Shown here: positions 9,219-18,911 of the stretch, in pieces
How the letters are laid out: each line of letters begins with the position of its first letter
Position numbering within the stretch: position 1 is the stretch's first letter
Assembly: GCA_014378105.1 (NCBI GenBank)
Contig: JACMOI010000040.1
Span: 1 to 64,000, forward strand
DNA: 64,000 nt
DNA from: Pseudopedobacter sp.
GTDB lineage: Bacteria > Bacteroidota > Bacteroidia > Sphingobacteriales > Sphingobacteriaceae
Direction: 5' to 3'
Notes under the pieces: model-generated
What the model was told of the DNA's origin: nothing
What the model saw: only the letters and a program-made list of their open reading frames with translations
Database searches by the model: none
Position numbers and translations under genes: made by a program

Positions 9219-9330
9219 CTAAGGCTTTAACCCTTGTTTTAGCAATTTATTATTCATCATATTTAATCGTTTTATTTATTCGTTAGAATACATATCTTAG
9301 GCGAAGTTTGCAATATTAATTCTTGATGAT

Positions 9331-10584
9331 ATGAATATTAAATCTCGCTTAATTGCGATGAATTTCCTTGAATTTTTTATTTGGGGATCATGGTTAATCT
9401 CTTTAGGTGGGTATATGTTTAGCGTTTTACATGCAACAGGTGCACAAATAGGCTTAACCTATGGCACTATGGGATTGGCTTCGCTTTTTATGCCTGCATT
9501 AATGGGTGTAATTGCGGATAGATGGATAAATGCTGAAAAGGTATTAGGTTTTTGTCATTTAGTTGGAGCGGGCTTATTATTCTGGGCTTCAAAGGTACAA
9601 GACCCTTCAATGATGTATTGGGTTATACTTTTTAATTCCATGTTCTTTATGCCAACTATCGCTCTAAATAATACTGTTTCTTATATTACGCTCGAAAAAA
9701 ATGGTTTTGATATTGTAAAAACCTTTCCTCCAATTAGAGTTTGGGGAACCATCGGTTTTATCGTGGCCGTTTGGGTAGTTGATTTATTTGGGTGGACATT
9801 AACTTCTTCTCAATTTATTGTTAGTGCTTCAGCATCAGTATTATTGGCTATTTACAGCTTTTCGATGCCCGCTTGTATTCCCGCAAAGAGAGATAAAAAA
9901 CTTTCGTGGTCAGAATCTTTTGGTTTAGATGCCTTGGTTTTATTTAAGAGGAAAAAGATGGTGATTTTTTTCCTTTTCGCCATGTTGTTGGGTGCAGCAT
10001 TGCAGATTACAAATGCTTTTGGCAAACCCTTTTTAGATGATTTTGGTAGTATTGCTGCTTATAAAGATTCTTTCGGGGTAAAACACTCTAATATTTTAAT
10101 TTCTATCTCTCAGATTTCCGAAACGCTTTTCATATTGGCCATTCCATTCTTTTTGAAAAGATTTGGAATTAAGACTGTCATGTTAATCAGTATAATTGCT
10201 TGGGTTTTTAGATTTGGCTTATTTGGAATTGGAAATCCTGGCGATGGATTATGGCTACTTGTAATGTCTATGATTATTTACGGAATGGCGTTTGATTTTT
10301 TTAATATCTCGGGTTCATTATTTGTGGAGCGTGAGGCAGAGCCAAAAATTAGGGCTAGTGCACAAGGTTTATTTATGGTTTTAACAAATGGTGTTGGTGC
10401 CTACTTAGGTGGTTGGATAAGCGGCTTAGTCGTGGATTATTTTACTATTGACGGGGTTAGAAACTGGCAAAATATCTGGTTTACTTTTGCTGCATATGCA
10501 TTAGTTCTTGCTATTATATTCCCGCTTGTTTTCAAATACAAGCATCAAAGAGATAAAGATATTGTTCCAAACTTAGTTCATTGA
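9331..10584 (+). CDS. Nucleoside:H+ symporter of the NupG/XapB MFS family
   Basis: A 417-residue membrane protein with about twelve hydrophobic segments. It starts MNIKSRLIAMNFLEFFIWGSW, a hallmark opening of NupG-type nucleoside permeases, and carries GVIADRWINAEKVLG between helices 2 and 3, the family's MFS loop motif. The segment PPIRVWGTIGFIVAVWVVD in the middle and YGMAFDFFNISGSLFVE near helix 10 also fit the family. It probably imports nucleosides across the inner membrane by proton symport. No nucleoside-catabolic genes lie next to it. A bidirectional terminator separates it from gltA. Confidence 0.85.
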   Translation: MNIKSRLIAMNFLEFFIWGSWLISLGGYMFSVLHATGAQIGLTYGTMGLASLFMPALMGVIADRWINAEKVLGFCHLVGAGLLFWASKVQDPSMMYWVILFNSMFFMPTIALNNTVSYITLEKNGFDIVKTFPPIRVWGTIGFIVAVWVVDLFGWTLTSSQFIVSASASVLLAIYSFSMPACIPAKRDKKLSWSESFGLDALVLFKRKKMVIFFLFAMLLGAALQITNAFGKPFLDDFGSIAAYKDSFGVKHSNILISISQISETLFILAIPFFLKRFGIKTVMLISIIAWVFRFGLFGIGNPGDGLWLLVMSMIIYGMAFDFFNISGSLFVEREAEPKIRASAQGLFMVLTNGVGAYLGGWISGLVVDYFTIDGVRNWQNIWFTFAAYALVLAIIFPLVFKYKHQRDKDIVPNLVH

Positions 10585-10612
10585 TGATTCATTAGTGAAG
10601 ATATTATTCAAC

Positions 10613-10642
10613 AAAAAAGCCACTTTGAAAAGTGGCTTTTTT
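10613..10642. terminator. Bidirectional terminator between the nucleoside permease and gltA
   Basis: A perfect 13-base-pair hairpin: AAAAAAGCCACTT (10613-10625), loop TGAA, AAGTGGCTTTTTT (10630-10642). An A-tract on one side and a T-tract on the other let it terminate both converging transcripts. Confidence 0.9.
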
Positions 10643-10661
10643 GTTAGGTTAAAATCCATTA

Positions 10662-11948
10662 TTATCTTTTTTCAATACTTACATAATCTCTGGTATTTTC
10701 ACCAGTATAAATTTGACGAGGACGACCAATTGGCTCTTTATTCTCTCTCATCTCTTTCCATTGTGAAATCCATCCTGGTAAGCGACCTAAAGCGAACAGA
10801 ACTGTAAACATTTCTGTTGGGAAACCTAGAGCTCTGTATATAATGCCTGAATAGAAATCAACGTTTGGATATAGTTTTCTCTCTACAAAATAAGAATCAC
10901 TTAAAGCAACTTCCTCTAACTTCTTAGCGATATCTAAAACTGGATCGTTAATTCCTAATTTCTCTAAAATATCATCACATGCCTTTTTAATGATTTTAGC
11001 TCGTGGATCAAAGTTTTTATAAACTCTGTGACCAAAGCCCATTAAGCGGAACGAATCATTTTTGTCTTTTGCTTTTAAAACCCACTTATCAACGTCACCA
11101 CCATCATTTTTAATCTTTTCGAGCATTTCAATTACAGCTTGATTTGCTCCCCCATGCAGTGGTCCCCACAATGCAGAAATACCCGCAGAAATAGATGCAT
11201 ATAGGTTACAATCAGAAGAACCTACAATTCTAACTGTTGAAGTAGAGCAATTTTGTTCATGATCGGCATGTAAGATCAATAACTTATTCATTGCGTTCAC
11301 AACAACTGGATCAATCTCTACCTCTTCTGTACGCTGACCAAAAGTCATGTTTAAGAAGTTAGTTACATAATCGTATTTGTTTTGAGGATATATGATTGGA
11401 TGTCCTAAAGACTTTTTATAAATCCAAGAAACGATAGTAGCCATCTTTGCTAAAAGTTTAATGATGGTTAAATCAAATTCTTCTTGTGTTTGATTTGGAT
11501 CTAATGATTCTGGATAAAATGAAGATAAAGAACATACCAACGAAGAAAGCTGTCCCATTGGATGAGATTTCGATGGAAATCCATCAAAAAACTTTTTCAT
11601 ATCCTCGTGAACTAATGTGTGTCTGCTGATCTGATGTTGAAAATCTGCAATTTGATCTTTAGTAGGTAAGCTGCCAAAGATCAATAAGTAGGCAACTTCT
11701 AAAAAGGAAGATTGATCTGCCAATTGCTCAATTGGATAACCTCTATATTTTAAAATTCCTTTTTCGCCATCTAAAAAGGTGATGGCACTTTTTGTTGCAC
11801 CTGTGTTTTTAAAACCACTATCTAATGTTATAAAACCAGATTGATCTCTTAATTTCGAAATATCTATCGCTTTTTCATTTTCTGTACCTTCTATAATTGG
11901 TAAGCTGTAAACTGTACCTTCTAATTTAAGTTCTGCTGTTTCTGACAT
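10662..11948 (-). CDS. gltA: Citrate synthase (type II, hexameric class)
   Basis: Condenses acetyl-CoA with oxaloacetate to citrate, the entry step of the TCA cycle. The 428-residue length equals the Gram-negative hexameric type. All three catalytic residues are visible: His265 in WGPLHGGANQA, His307 in GFGHRVYKNFDPRA and Asp364 in NVDFYSGIIYRALGFP. LHADHEQNCSTSTVR at 226-240 is the conserved substrate-site helix. A good Bacteroidota promoter lies just upstream (11968-11999), giving a short leader of roughly 10-15 bases. Confidence 0.97.
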   Translation of the reverse strand: MSETAELKLEGTVYSLPIIEGTENEKAIDISKLRDQSGFITLDSGFKNTGATKSAITFLDGEKGILKYRGYPIEQLADQSSFLEVAYLLIFGSLPTKDQIADFQHQISRHTLVHEDMKKFFDGFPSKSHPMGQLSSLVCSLSSFYPESLDPNQTQEEFDLTIIKLLAKMATIVSWIYKKSLGHPIIYPQNKYDYVTNFLNMTFGQRTEEVEIDPVVVNAMNKLLILHADHEQNCSTSTVRIVGSSDCNLYASISAGISALWGPLHGGANQAVIEMLEKIKNDGGDVDKWVLKAKDKNDSFRLMGFGHRVYKNFDPRAKIIKKACDDILEKLGINDPVLDIAKKLEEVALSDSYFVERKLYPNVDFYSGIIYRALGFPTEMFTVLFALGRLPGWISQWKEMRENKEPIGRPRQIYTGENTRDYVSIEKR

Positions 11949-11967
11949 GTAAATATTGGCTTTTGAG

Positions 11968-11999
11968 CAAATCTAATTATTTATAATCGATAAGTTCAA
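11968..11999 (-). promoter_or_regulatory. Bacteroidota-type promoter of gltA
   Basis: Read on the minus strand: TTG (11997-11999), 21-base spacer, then TAGATTTG (11968-11975), which fits TAnnTTTG. Both the -33 and -7 elements of the Bacteroidota primary sigma factor consensus are present at normal spacing, about 20 bases from the gltA ATG. Confidence 0.65.
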
Positions 12000-12227
12000 A
12001 TTTTGATATTAAATAACAAATACTTTACTCAACTTACTATTTTAGGATGACAAAACATGGAGATTTATGATAAAATAATAAATAGGTTGTTTTATTGTAG
12101 ATCAGTTTTTTTAAATAATTCGTTCTTTTTGGTAGAGATAAATAGGTCATAGTTGATCTTATAAAAAACCATAAAGGTTAATTCAGCGTAAATTATTGAG
12201 TATGAAAAATTGAAGATTTGTTTGCTA

Positions 12228-13691
12228 ATGAAAAATTTTAAACTTAAAATCATTATTTCGGTATATATATGCTTGATATCATTAGCTTTTTATAATGCAT
12301 TTCACTCTTATAATTCTAGTATTGATCAAGCTAAAAATGCCGCTTTTTCAAAATTGACTACCATATCTCATATTCTTTCTAACCAAATAAGTGGCGATGC
12401 ACATCAAAAGTTAACATCGGTATATTCTAATAAAGATCAAATAGGAACAACAGAGCAAGATTATGAATACAACTCAATCCATCAAATTTTAGCTAAAACA
12501 GCCAAATCCTTAAAACTAAATACTCCTATTTACACCCTTTTCAGATCTCCAGACAAAAAAAATCTATATTTTGGAGTCACTTCTAGTGAAAATCCTTATT
12601 TCCGACACATTTACCAATCACCACCAAAAGAATTAATAGAAAATTTTGATAAGGGCGGATTTGTTGACGAATATAATGATGAAAATGGGATTTGGCTTTC
12701 TGCATTCTCTCCCATTAAAAATAGTGAAGGCAAAATTGTGGCAGTCGTCCAAGCAGATCAGAACTTTAATGAGTTTATGCTGAGTGTTAGATTGATGCTT
12801 ATTAAAAATATTTCATTTGCTTTATTGATTTATTCTGTGATTGGTTTCTTCCTTTATTTATTTCTTAAAGAAATTTTAAAAAAAGAGGAAGCGTATACCA
12901 ATAGTCAAGATAATTACAACCGAGAATTAGAAATTCAGGTTGATAAAAGAACAAAAGAATTGAATGTTCTTAATTCAAAACTTAAGGCCGTGAACAACGA
13001 GTTATCATCCTTTTTTTATAGTACATCACACGATATTAGAGGCCCATTATGCAGAATATTGGGTTTATCATCATTAGCAAAAGAAGAAGACAACAAGCAA
13101 GAACTGGTAGAACTGATTGAGCTAGAGTCGCAAAAAATGGATGATATGCTAAAGAAAATGATTTTAGTTAATAATTTGAGGACTAAGGATTTAGAGATTG
13201 AACCTGTAGTTGTTTCAGATAAAATAAATCAAATACTTTATTTGATAAATAAGAAATATCTAAAGACCAAGGCTGAGATTACCATAAAGACAGAAACTCA
13301 AAACCTAAATAAATTTCATTCTGATACTAAAATATTAGAATCAATAATTACAAATATTTTGGACAATGCATTCAAATTTAGCGATATAAAAAAACCAAAA
13401 ATAAATATCAATACTTTTATTGATAGTAATGGGATTTTGAGTTTGTCAATTTCTAATAATGGTATTAAATTTACTGAAAAAGAGAAAGAACATGCTTTCG
13501 AATTATTTAAAAATAAAGGTCAGGCTGATGGTATCAGATTAGGGTTATATACTATTAAAACTGCGGTTGATAAATTAAATGGTATTGTAAGTATAGAAGA
13601 TCAAGATCAATCAACAGAAATAAAAGTGTTCATCCCAGATTATTACATCATTAAAGATTTTGAATTAAATAAGGAATACATCCATTCTTAA
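12228..13691 (+). CDS. Membrane-bound sensor histidine kinase with a degenerate G1 box
   Basis: A 487-residue kinase when started at the ATG at 12228; the frame also opens six codons earlier at a TTG, which I reject. Transmembrane segments lie near residues 5-24 and 191-213, enclosing a periplasmic sensor of about 165 residues with a Cache/PAS-like feel (GIWLSAFSPIKNSEGKIVAVVQADQ). A coiled linker leads to the H-box SSFFYSTSHDIRGPLCRI with phospho-acceptor His268. The ATPase domain has a good N-box (NILDNAFKFSD), but the G1 box reads SNNGIKF where DNGxG is usual, and G2 reads GIRLGLYTI. No response regulator is adjacent, so this is an orphan kinase; catalytic strength is uncertain. Confidence 0.85.
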   Translation: MKNFKLKIIISVYICLISLAFYNAFHSYNSSIDQAKNAAFSKLTTISHILSNQISGDAHQKLTSVYSNKDQIGTTEQDYEYNSIHQILAKTAKSLKLNTPIYTLFRSPDKKNLYFGVTSSENPYFRHIYQSPPKELIENFDKGGFVDEYNDENGIWLSAFSPIKNSEGKIVAVVQADQNFNEFMLSVRLMLIKNISFALLIYSVIGFFLYLFLKEILKKEEAYTNSQDNYNRELEIQVDKRTKELNVLNSKLKAVNNELSSFFYSTSHDIRGPLCRILGLSSLAKEEDNKQELVELIELESQKMDDMLKKMILVNNLRTKDLEIEPVVVSDKINQILYLINKKYLKTKAEITIKTETQNLNKFHSDTKILESIITNILDNAFKFSDIKKPKININTFIDSNGILSLSISNNGIKFTEKEKEHAFELFKNKGQADGIRLGLYTIKTAVDKLNGIVSIEDQDQSTEIKVFIPDYYIIKDFELNKEYIHS

Positions 13692-13877
13692 TTTTATCTT
13701 CTTATTTTATTAATTGCTATACCCATTTGGAGAAATGCCAATTTTTTGAAAACAATCCCGAAAAATACCTTATTTCTTATTCCCAGTTTAAAGTGTTAAT
13801 ATTTTAAAATTGCTTTCATTCATAAGATTTTCAAAAACTAGAATATTCTTTAATTTTAAGAACTAAATTAACTGAGC

Positions 13878-15035
13878 ATGAGAGCAGCAGAACAAATAGT
13901 TCATAATATCTTTTTAAAAAAACTTAACGAAACTCCATTAATTGTTTGCTCTCCTGGACGAGTAAACCTGATTGGTGAACATACTGACTATAACATGGGT
14001 TACGTGTTGCCTGCCGCAATTGATAAGGCTGCATATGTGGCCATTTCTAAAAGAGAAGATGATACAATATTTCTGTTTGCAGCTGATTTAGAAGAATCGT
14101 TTACCACTACAGTTTCAAATTATAATCACTCTGATAAAGGATGGCCTAACTATGTAATTAGTATTGTTGATCAATTATTGAAAATCAATAAAAAAGTAGG
14201 CGGGTTTAATGCCGTTATTTCAGGAGATGTTCCTTTGGGAGCTGGAATGTCCTCTTCAGCTGCATTGGAATGTGCAACTATTTTTGCTTTAAATGAAATT
14301 TTTGATTTTGATTTAGAAAAAATGCAAATGGTGAAATTAGCTCAAAAAGCCGAGAATGAATTTGTTGGGGTGAATTGTGGCATTATGGATCAATTTGCGA
14401 GCTTATTTGGTAAAAAAAACCATGTTCTAAAATTAGATTGCAGGTCATTAGAATTTGAATATATTCCTTTTAAATTAGAAGGAATTAAAATTGTGCTTTT
14501 TGACTCAATGGTGAGGCACTCTTTGGCTTCTTCAGAATATAATGTACGAACGAGTCAATGCAGCGAAGGCGTTTCCATTATTCAACAAAAATATCCTGAA
14601 GTAAAAACTTTACGCGATGCAACTATCGATATGGTCAATGAATGTCTTTCTAATGAAAGTTTAGATATTTATCATCGTTGTAAATATGTGGTCGAAGAAA
14701 ATAATCGATTGCTAGCCGCTTGTGAAGATTTAAATAATGGTAAAATAGATCATTTCGGTCAGAAAATGTATGAAACTCATCAAGGTTTGAGCCAATTGTA
14801 TGAAGTAAGTTGCCCTGAGCTAGATTTCATTATAAGTTGTACTAAAAAAGAGATTGGCATTCTTGGTGCCCGAATGATGGGTGGAGGTTTTGGAGGGTGT
14901 GTGATTTCTTTGGTTAAAGAAGACGAATTAGAAGCAATTGTTAAACGCATAAAAGAAGCTTACTGGAATAAAACGAAAATTGAAATGAATGTTTATATCA
15001 CTCAAATTGAAGACGGAACCCATATTGTAAAATAA
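13878..15035 (+). CDS. galK: Galactokinase
   Basis: Phosphorylates alpha-D-galactose at C1 with ATP in the Leloir pathway. The 385 residues show all GHMP-kinase landmarks: the galactokinase signature GRVNLIGEHTDYNMGYVLP at 27-45, the ATP-binding loop VPLGAGMSSSAALE near residue 115, the catalytic Asp in NCGIMDQF, and the C-terminal GARMMGGGFGGCVISLV. Length is typical. galT and galE are not in the window, so the rest of the pathway must be elsewhere. The gene stands alone between AT-rich spacers. Confidence 0.95.
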   Translation: MRAAEQIVHNIFLKKLNETPLIVCSPGRVNLIGEHTDYNMGYVLPAAIDKAAYVAISKREDDTIFLFAADLEESFTTTVSNYNHSDKGWPNYVISIVDQLLKINKKVGGFNAVISGDVPLGAGMSSSAALECATIFALNEIFDFDLEKMQMVKLAQKAENEFVGVNCGIMDQFASLFGKKNHVLKLDCRSLEFEYIPFKLEGIKIVLFDSMVRHSLASSEYNVRTSQCSEGVSIIQQKYPEVKTLRDATIDMVNECLSNESLDIYHRCKYVVEENNRLLAACEDLNNGKIDHFGQKMYETHQGLSQLYEVSCPELDFIISCTKKEIGILGARMMGGGFGGCVISLVKEDELEAIVKRIKEAYWNKTKIEMNVYITQIEDGTHIVK

Positions 15036-15112
15036 TTATAGATTTTAATTTAAAAACAACTGGATGGAAGGTTAGAAAAATTTACGAAGTAAATCATTTG
15101 GGTAAATAAAAT

Positions 15113-15132
15113 TTCTGATCAGATGATCGGAA
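15113..15132 (-). terminator. Possible terminator after the acid phosphatase
   Basis: On the minus strand TTCCGATC-ATCT-GATCAGAA forms an 8-base-pair stem with one G-T wobble, followed by ATTTTATTT. The stem is short, so this is a weak candidate. Confidence 0.4.
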
Positions 15133-15139
15133 TAATTGT

Positions 15140-15931
15140 TTAATAACCTTTTAATAATTTCAATCTAATTTGTTTTTTCTCTTCAGGACTTAATTTGAAG
15201 TTGTATTCATAAAGTGCATTTTCCCATTCTCCATAGACAGGATTTGGTAAAACGATGAATTTATTACCCCACACCTTTCTAAAATTATCAGTTGATTGAA
15301 AACGCTCAACGATACTTTTCTTCTCAAACACATCAGTAAAATCATTTAGGTTATCGCCTAACAACATCACCACTTGATGGTCTTTCGTCACAAGTTGTCG
15401 ACGAATTTCTTTCGGAGAATTAGTTTCAAACAATAAAATATGTTCCTCATCTGCATTAGGTAAACCCAATTTCTCCAGATTTTTTAAAGTGGATGTAAAT
15501 TCATCTGTTTTACGATTACTAATGTAAAAAATCTCGATTCCTTTAGCGTGAACATATTTTAGAAAATCAACCGCACCTGGAACAGCAGTAGCAGTAGATA
15601 AATTTGTCCATTTTTTCCAAGAAGCTGACGAATAGCTTTTTCCTTCTCTGATCAAATTAGCTTCAGAATAACTATTATCTAAAATAGTTTCATCCAAATC
15701 AGTGATGATAGCAAGATGACCTTTTCTAATCTCTCGTTTTTTTATGCAGCTGATTCTTAGTTCGGCTAAGTTAAAGGCTTGATAACACAAAGCTCTGTAT
15801 TCTGCAGCTTCCTGCTGAAAAAGAACTGGAAGGACTTTAATCTCATCAACCGTTTGAGAATTGGTGGTATTTTGAGCGAAAGAACTTGCGCTAACAAATA
15901 AAGCAACAAGAAGTATTTGAATCTTTTTCAT
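15140..15931 (-). CDS. Exported HAD-family acid phosphatase / 5'-nucleotidase of the e(P4) class
   Basis: A 263-residue exported phosphatase. It begins with a type I signal peptide (MKKIQILLVALFVSASSFA), so it is probably periplasmic and soluble, unlike e(P4) of Haemophilus, which is a lipoprotein; no lipobox Cys is present. The HAD core is clear: nucleophile motif ITDLDETILDNSYSEA with Asp78 and Asp80, motif II in IFYISNRKTDEF, and the acidic motif LLGDNLNDFTD. Family members dephosphorylate nucleoside monophosphates and other small phosphoesters so that the nucleoside can be imported. It lies 8 bases after alaS and could be read through from it. Confidence 0.88.
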   Translation of the reverse strand: MKKIQILLVALFVSASSFAQNTTNSQTVDEIKVLPVLFQQEAAEYRALCYQAFNLAELRISCIKKREIRKGHLAIITDLDETILDNSYSEANLIREGKSYSSASWKKWTNLSTATAVPGAVDFLKYVHAKGIEIFYISNRKTDEFTSTLKNLEKLGLPNADEEHILLFETNSPKEIRRQLVTKDHQVVMLLGDNLNDFTDVFEKKSIVERFQSTDNFRKVWGNKFIVLPNPVYGEWENALYEYNFKLSPEEKKQIRLKLLKGY

Positions 15932-15939
15932 ACTTTATT

Positions 15940-18771
15940 TTATTGAATAAATCCTTTAGCTTTTTTTAAAGCGGCACCTAAACCATTCAAATTTTTACCT
16001 CCAGCGGTGGCAAAAAATGGCTGACCACCTCCACCACCTTGAATCTCTTTTGCTAATTCTCTCACCACATGGCCAGCGTTCATTCCTTTTTCTTTTACCA
16101 GATTATCTGAAATCATCACGGTTAATAAAGGTTTGCCCTCAATATCTGCAGCTAAAACTAAGAACATGTTTTCCACGATATCTTTCAGTTGATACGCTAA
16201 ATTCTTGATGGCTTCAGCATTTGGCAAAGCGACTGTTTCACCAATAAAATTAATTCCGTTAATAGATTGTGCCTTGGCTTTCAAATCATCCTTTAAACCT
16301 GATGCTTTCTCCATTATGGCTTTCTCTACTTCTTTTTTTAGTCTGTTGTTATCTTCTAATAAAGCTTCGACAGATTTAGCCATGTCCTTTGGATGCTTCA
16401 ACAACTCTTTTAAAGTTTTAATTAATTCATCCTGATCATAAATGAATTCCTCTGCTTTAATGGCTGTGATGGCTTCAATTCTGCGTACACCTGCTGCTAC
16501 CGCACTTTCAGAAATGATTTTAAAATAACCGATTTGTCCGGTTGCTGGAACATGCGTTCCTCCGCACAATTCTTTTGAGTAATGATCATCAAAAGTAATG
16601 ACACGAACAAAATCACCGTATTTCTCTCCAAATAAAGCCGTTACGCCACTATCTAAAGCTTGTTGATAGGGTACATTTCGCTCTTCCTTTAACGAAATAT
16701 TCTCTCTTATTTTCTCATTTACAATCCCTTCAACTTGTTTTAACTCTTCATCACTCACTTTAGAGAAATGGGAGAAATCGAAACGCAATACATTTTCATT
16801 CACTAAAGAACCTTTCTGATTCACATGGCTACCTAAAACCATTTTTAAAGCTGAATGTAAAAGATGGGTTGAAGAGTGGTTATTCTCGGTCAGGATTCTT
16901 TTCTGGCTATCTGCTCTCGCTAAGAATGTGGTTTCTAAATTTTCTGGTAAGGCATCAGTGAAATGGATGATTAATCCGTTTTCTTTTTTTGTATCGATGA
17001 TTTTAACTTCTTCTCCCTCTCCTATCAATAAACCAGTATCACCAACTTGTCCACCACTTTCTGCATAAAAAGGCGTTCTGTCCAATACCAATTGGAATTG
17101 CTCTTTTCCTTTTGCTTTTACCTTACGGTATTTTAAAATTTGCGCATGAACTTCCAAATCATCATAACCTACAAACTCCACTTCTTCGCCTTCATTCACG
17201 GAAATCCAATCTCCGGCATCAATGGCAGTAGCTGCCCTGGAACGGTTTTTTTGTTTTTGAAGTTCAGCTTCGAAACCATTGATATCTACTGTCCATCCAT
17301 TTTCTTTTGCCATTAATACAGTTAAATCGATTGGAAACCCAAAAGTATCATACAATTCGAAAGCTAGATTACCTTTTATCTCATAGTTTTCTAGATTTTT
17401 TAAGCCATCCTCAATAAATTTACCTTTTTTATTATGTATAAAATTTGCTGTAGCTGAATCGTAACTCGTGTCATATTGGTCACCAAAAGCTAGGCTAGCT
17501 TGATTTATTAAATCACGCCTAGGTAACTCGTTAAATCGAGTTATACCTTTTTCCATGGTTCGCAAAAAACTATTTTCCTCTTCTAAAACTACTTTCTGAA
17601 CAAAATCTCTTTGCGAATACAACTCATCAAAAACTCCTTTGAATTGATTAGCTAATAAAGGAACTAACTCATTTAAAAAAGGTTCATTTAAATCAAGGTA
17701 TTGATATGCATAACGAACAGCTCTTCTTAAAATTCGACGAATCACATAGCCAGCTTTATTGTTGGAAGGCAATTGTCCATCAGCCACAACAAATGAAATA
17801 GCCCTAATATGGTCTGCCATCACCCTCATGGCAATATCTGTCTTTTCTTCCTTTCCGTAAGTAATACCGCATTTCTTAGAGATAAACTGAATCATCGTTT
17901 GGAAAACGTCCGTATCGTAATTAGAGGTTTTCTCTTGAATGACACGTACCAAGCGTTCGAAACCCATTCCAGTATCTACATGTTGAGATGGAAGAGAAAC
18001 TAAAGAGGTATAAAATATATAATTCTCACCTTTCCATTTCTTTAAATCTTGCGTTCCGAAATTTTCACCATCTGAAATAAATTCTTTCAACCCACCCATT
18101 TTCCCTCCCCAAATTCTATTGAACTGCATAAAAACATTGTTCCAGATTTCAATCACCAAAGGATCATCAGCATTCACTAGAGTTGCACCACTTACTTTTG
18201 CCCTTTCTTCATCCAAACGGCTGTCGAAATGAATTTCAGAACAAGGTCCGCATGGGCCAGTTTCACCCATCTCCCAAAAATTATCTTTCTTATTACCTAA
18301 AAGGATTCTATCCTCAGGCACAAATTGCTTCCATAAATCAAAAGCTTCCTGATCTTTAGGTAAACCTTCTTTTTCGTCTCCTTCAAAAATGGTAACGTAT
18401 AATCTGTCTTTTGGTAAGCCATAAATTTTAGTGAGTAATTCCCAGCTCCATTCAATCGCTTCTTTTTTGAAATAATCGCCAAAGCTCCAATTGCCCAACA
18501 TCTCAAACATGGTATGGTGATAGGTATCAATTCCTACCTCTTCCAAATCGTTATGCTTTCCAGATACACGTAAACAACGTTGCGTATCAGTTACCCGTGG
18601 ATATTTTATAGCCGCTTCACCCAAAAATAAATCTTTAAACTGGTTCATCCCGGCATTGGTGAACATCAGAGTCGGGTCGTTTTTTACCACAATGGGCGCT
18701 GAAGGTACAACCTGGTGTCCTTTTGACTTAAAGAAATTTAAAAATTGCTGGCGAATCTCGTGTGCAGTCAT
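15940..18771 (-). CDS. alaS: Alanyl-tRNA synthetase
   Basis: Charges tRNA-Ala and edits Ser/Gly mischarging. The full domain set is present in 943 residues: class II aminoacylation core (VPSAPIVVKNDPTLMFTNAGMN near the N-terminus), tRNA-recognition helices, editing domain with zinc motif HSSTH and the distal ELCGGTHVP, and the C-Ala domain ending in the glycine-rich GGGGGQPFFATAGGKN. I set the start at the ATG at 18771 (MTAHEIRQQF). An ATG at 18777 and a TTG at 18786 are also in frame, but a TATATTTG promoter element at 18784-18791 places the transcript start too near them. The codon region is otherwise intact. Confidence 0.95.
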   Translation of the reverse strand: MTAHEIRQQFLNFFKSKGHQVVPSAPIVVKNDPTLMFTNAGMNQFKDLFLGEAAIKYPRVTDTQRCLRVSGKHNDLEEVGIDTYHHTMFEMLGNWSFGDYFKKEAIEWSWELLTKIYGLPKDRLYVTIFEGDEKEGLPKDQEAFDLWKQFVPEDRILLGNKKDNFWEMGETGPCGPCSEIHFDSRLDEERAKVSGATLVNADDPLVIEIWNNVFMQFNRIWGGKMGGLKEFISDGENFGTQDLKKWKGENYIFYTSLVSLPSQHVDTGMGFERLVRVIQEKTSNYDTDVFQTMIQFISKKCGITYGKEEKTDIAMRVMADHIRAISFVVADGQLPSNNKAGYVIRRILRRAVRYAYQYLDLNEPFLNELVPLLANQFKGVFDELYSQRDFVQKVVLEEENSFLRTMEKGITRFNELPRRDLINQASLAFGDQYDTSYDSATANFIHNKKGKFIEDGLKNLENYEIKGNLAFELYDTFGFPIDLTVLMAKENGWTVDINGFEAELQKQKNRSRAATAIDAGDWISVNEGEEVEFVGYDDLEVHAQILKYRKVKAKGKEQFQLVLDRTPFYAESGGQVGDTGLLIGEGEEVKIIDTKKENGLIIHFTDALPENLETTFLARADSQKRILTENNHSSTHLLHSALKMVLGSHVNQKGSLVNENVLRFDFSHFSKVSDEELKQVEGIVNEKIRENISLKEERNVPYQQALDSGVTALFGEKYGDFVRVITFDDHYSKELCGGTHVPATGQIGYFKIISESAVAAGVRRIEAITAIKAEEFIYDQDELIKTLKELLKHPKDMAKSVEALLEDNNRLKKEVEKAIMEKASGLKDDLKAKAQSINGINFIGETVALPNAEAIKNLAYQLKDIVENMFLVLAADIEGKPLLTVMISDNLVKEKGMNAGHVVRELAKEIQGGGGGQPFFATAGGKNLNGLGAALKKAKGFIQ

Positions 18772-18783
18772 ATTCATAAGTTG

Positions 18784-18791
18784 CAAATATA
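18784..18791 (-). promoter_or_regulatory. Bacteroidota -7 element in front of alaS
   Basis: TATATTTG on the minus strand matches TAnnTTTG. No clear TTG is found about 20 bases upstream. It lies so close to the gene that the leader can be only a few bases, which favours the ATG at 18771 as the alaS start. Confidence 0.45.
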
Positions 18792-18911
18792 AGGAGAATG
18801 AGGAGAGTTGAAAGATGAAAATTCATTGTTTAGCATTCTGTAAAATCATTAAAATTGAAATGATTCATGATTTAAGTCGGTTAAGTAATTTTAAATCCAT
18901 ATTTTAAAAGC

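Noticed and set aside
10595-10807. 70-residue frame downstream of the nucleoside permease
   Set aside because: It runs through the terminator hairpin and antisense into the 3' end of gltA; no protein family is suggested.
12210-12227. TTG start six codons upstream of the sensor kinase ATG
   Set aside because: The ATG at 12228 directly precedes the basic-hydrophobic membrane start; the TTG would add residues with no family support.
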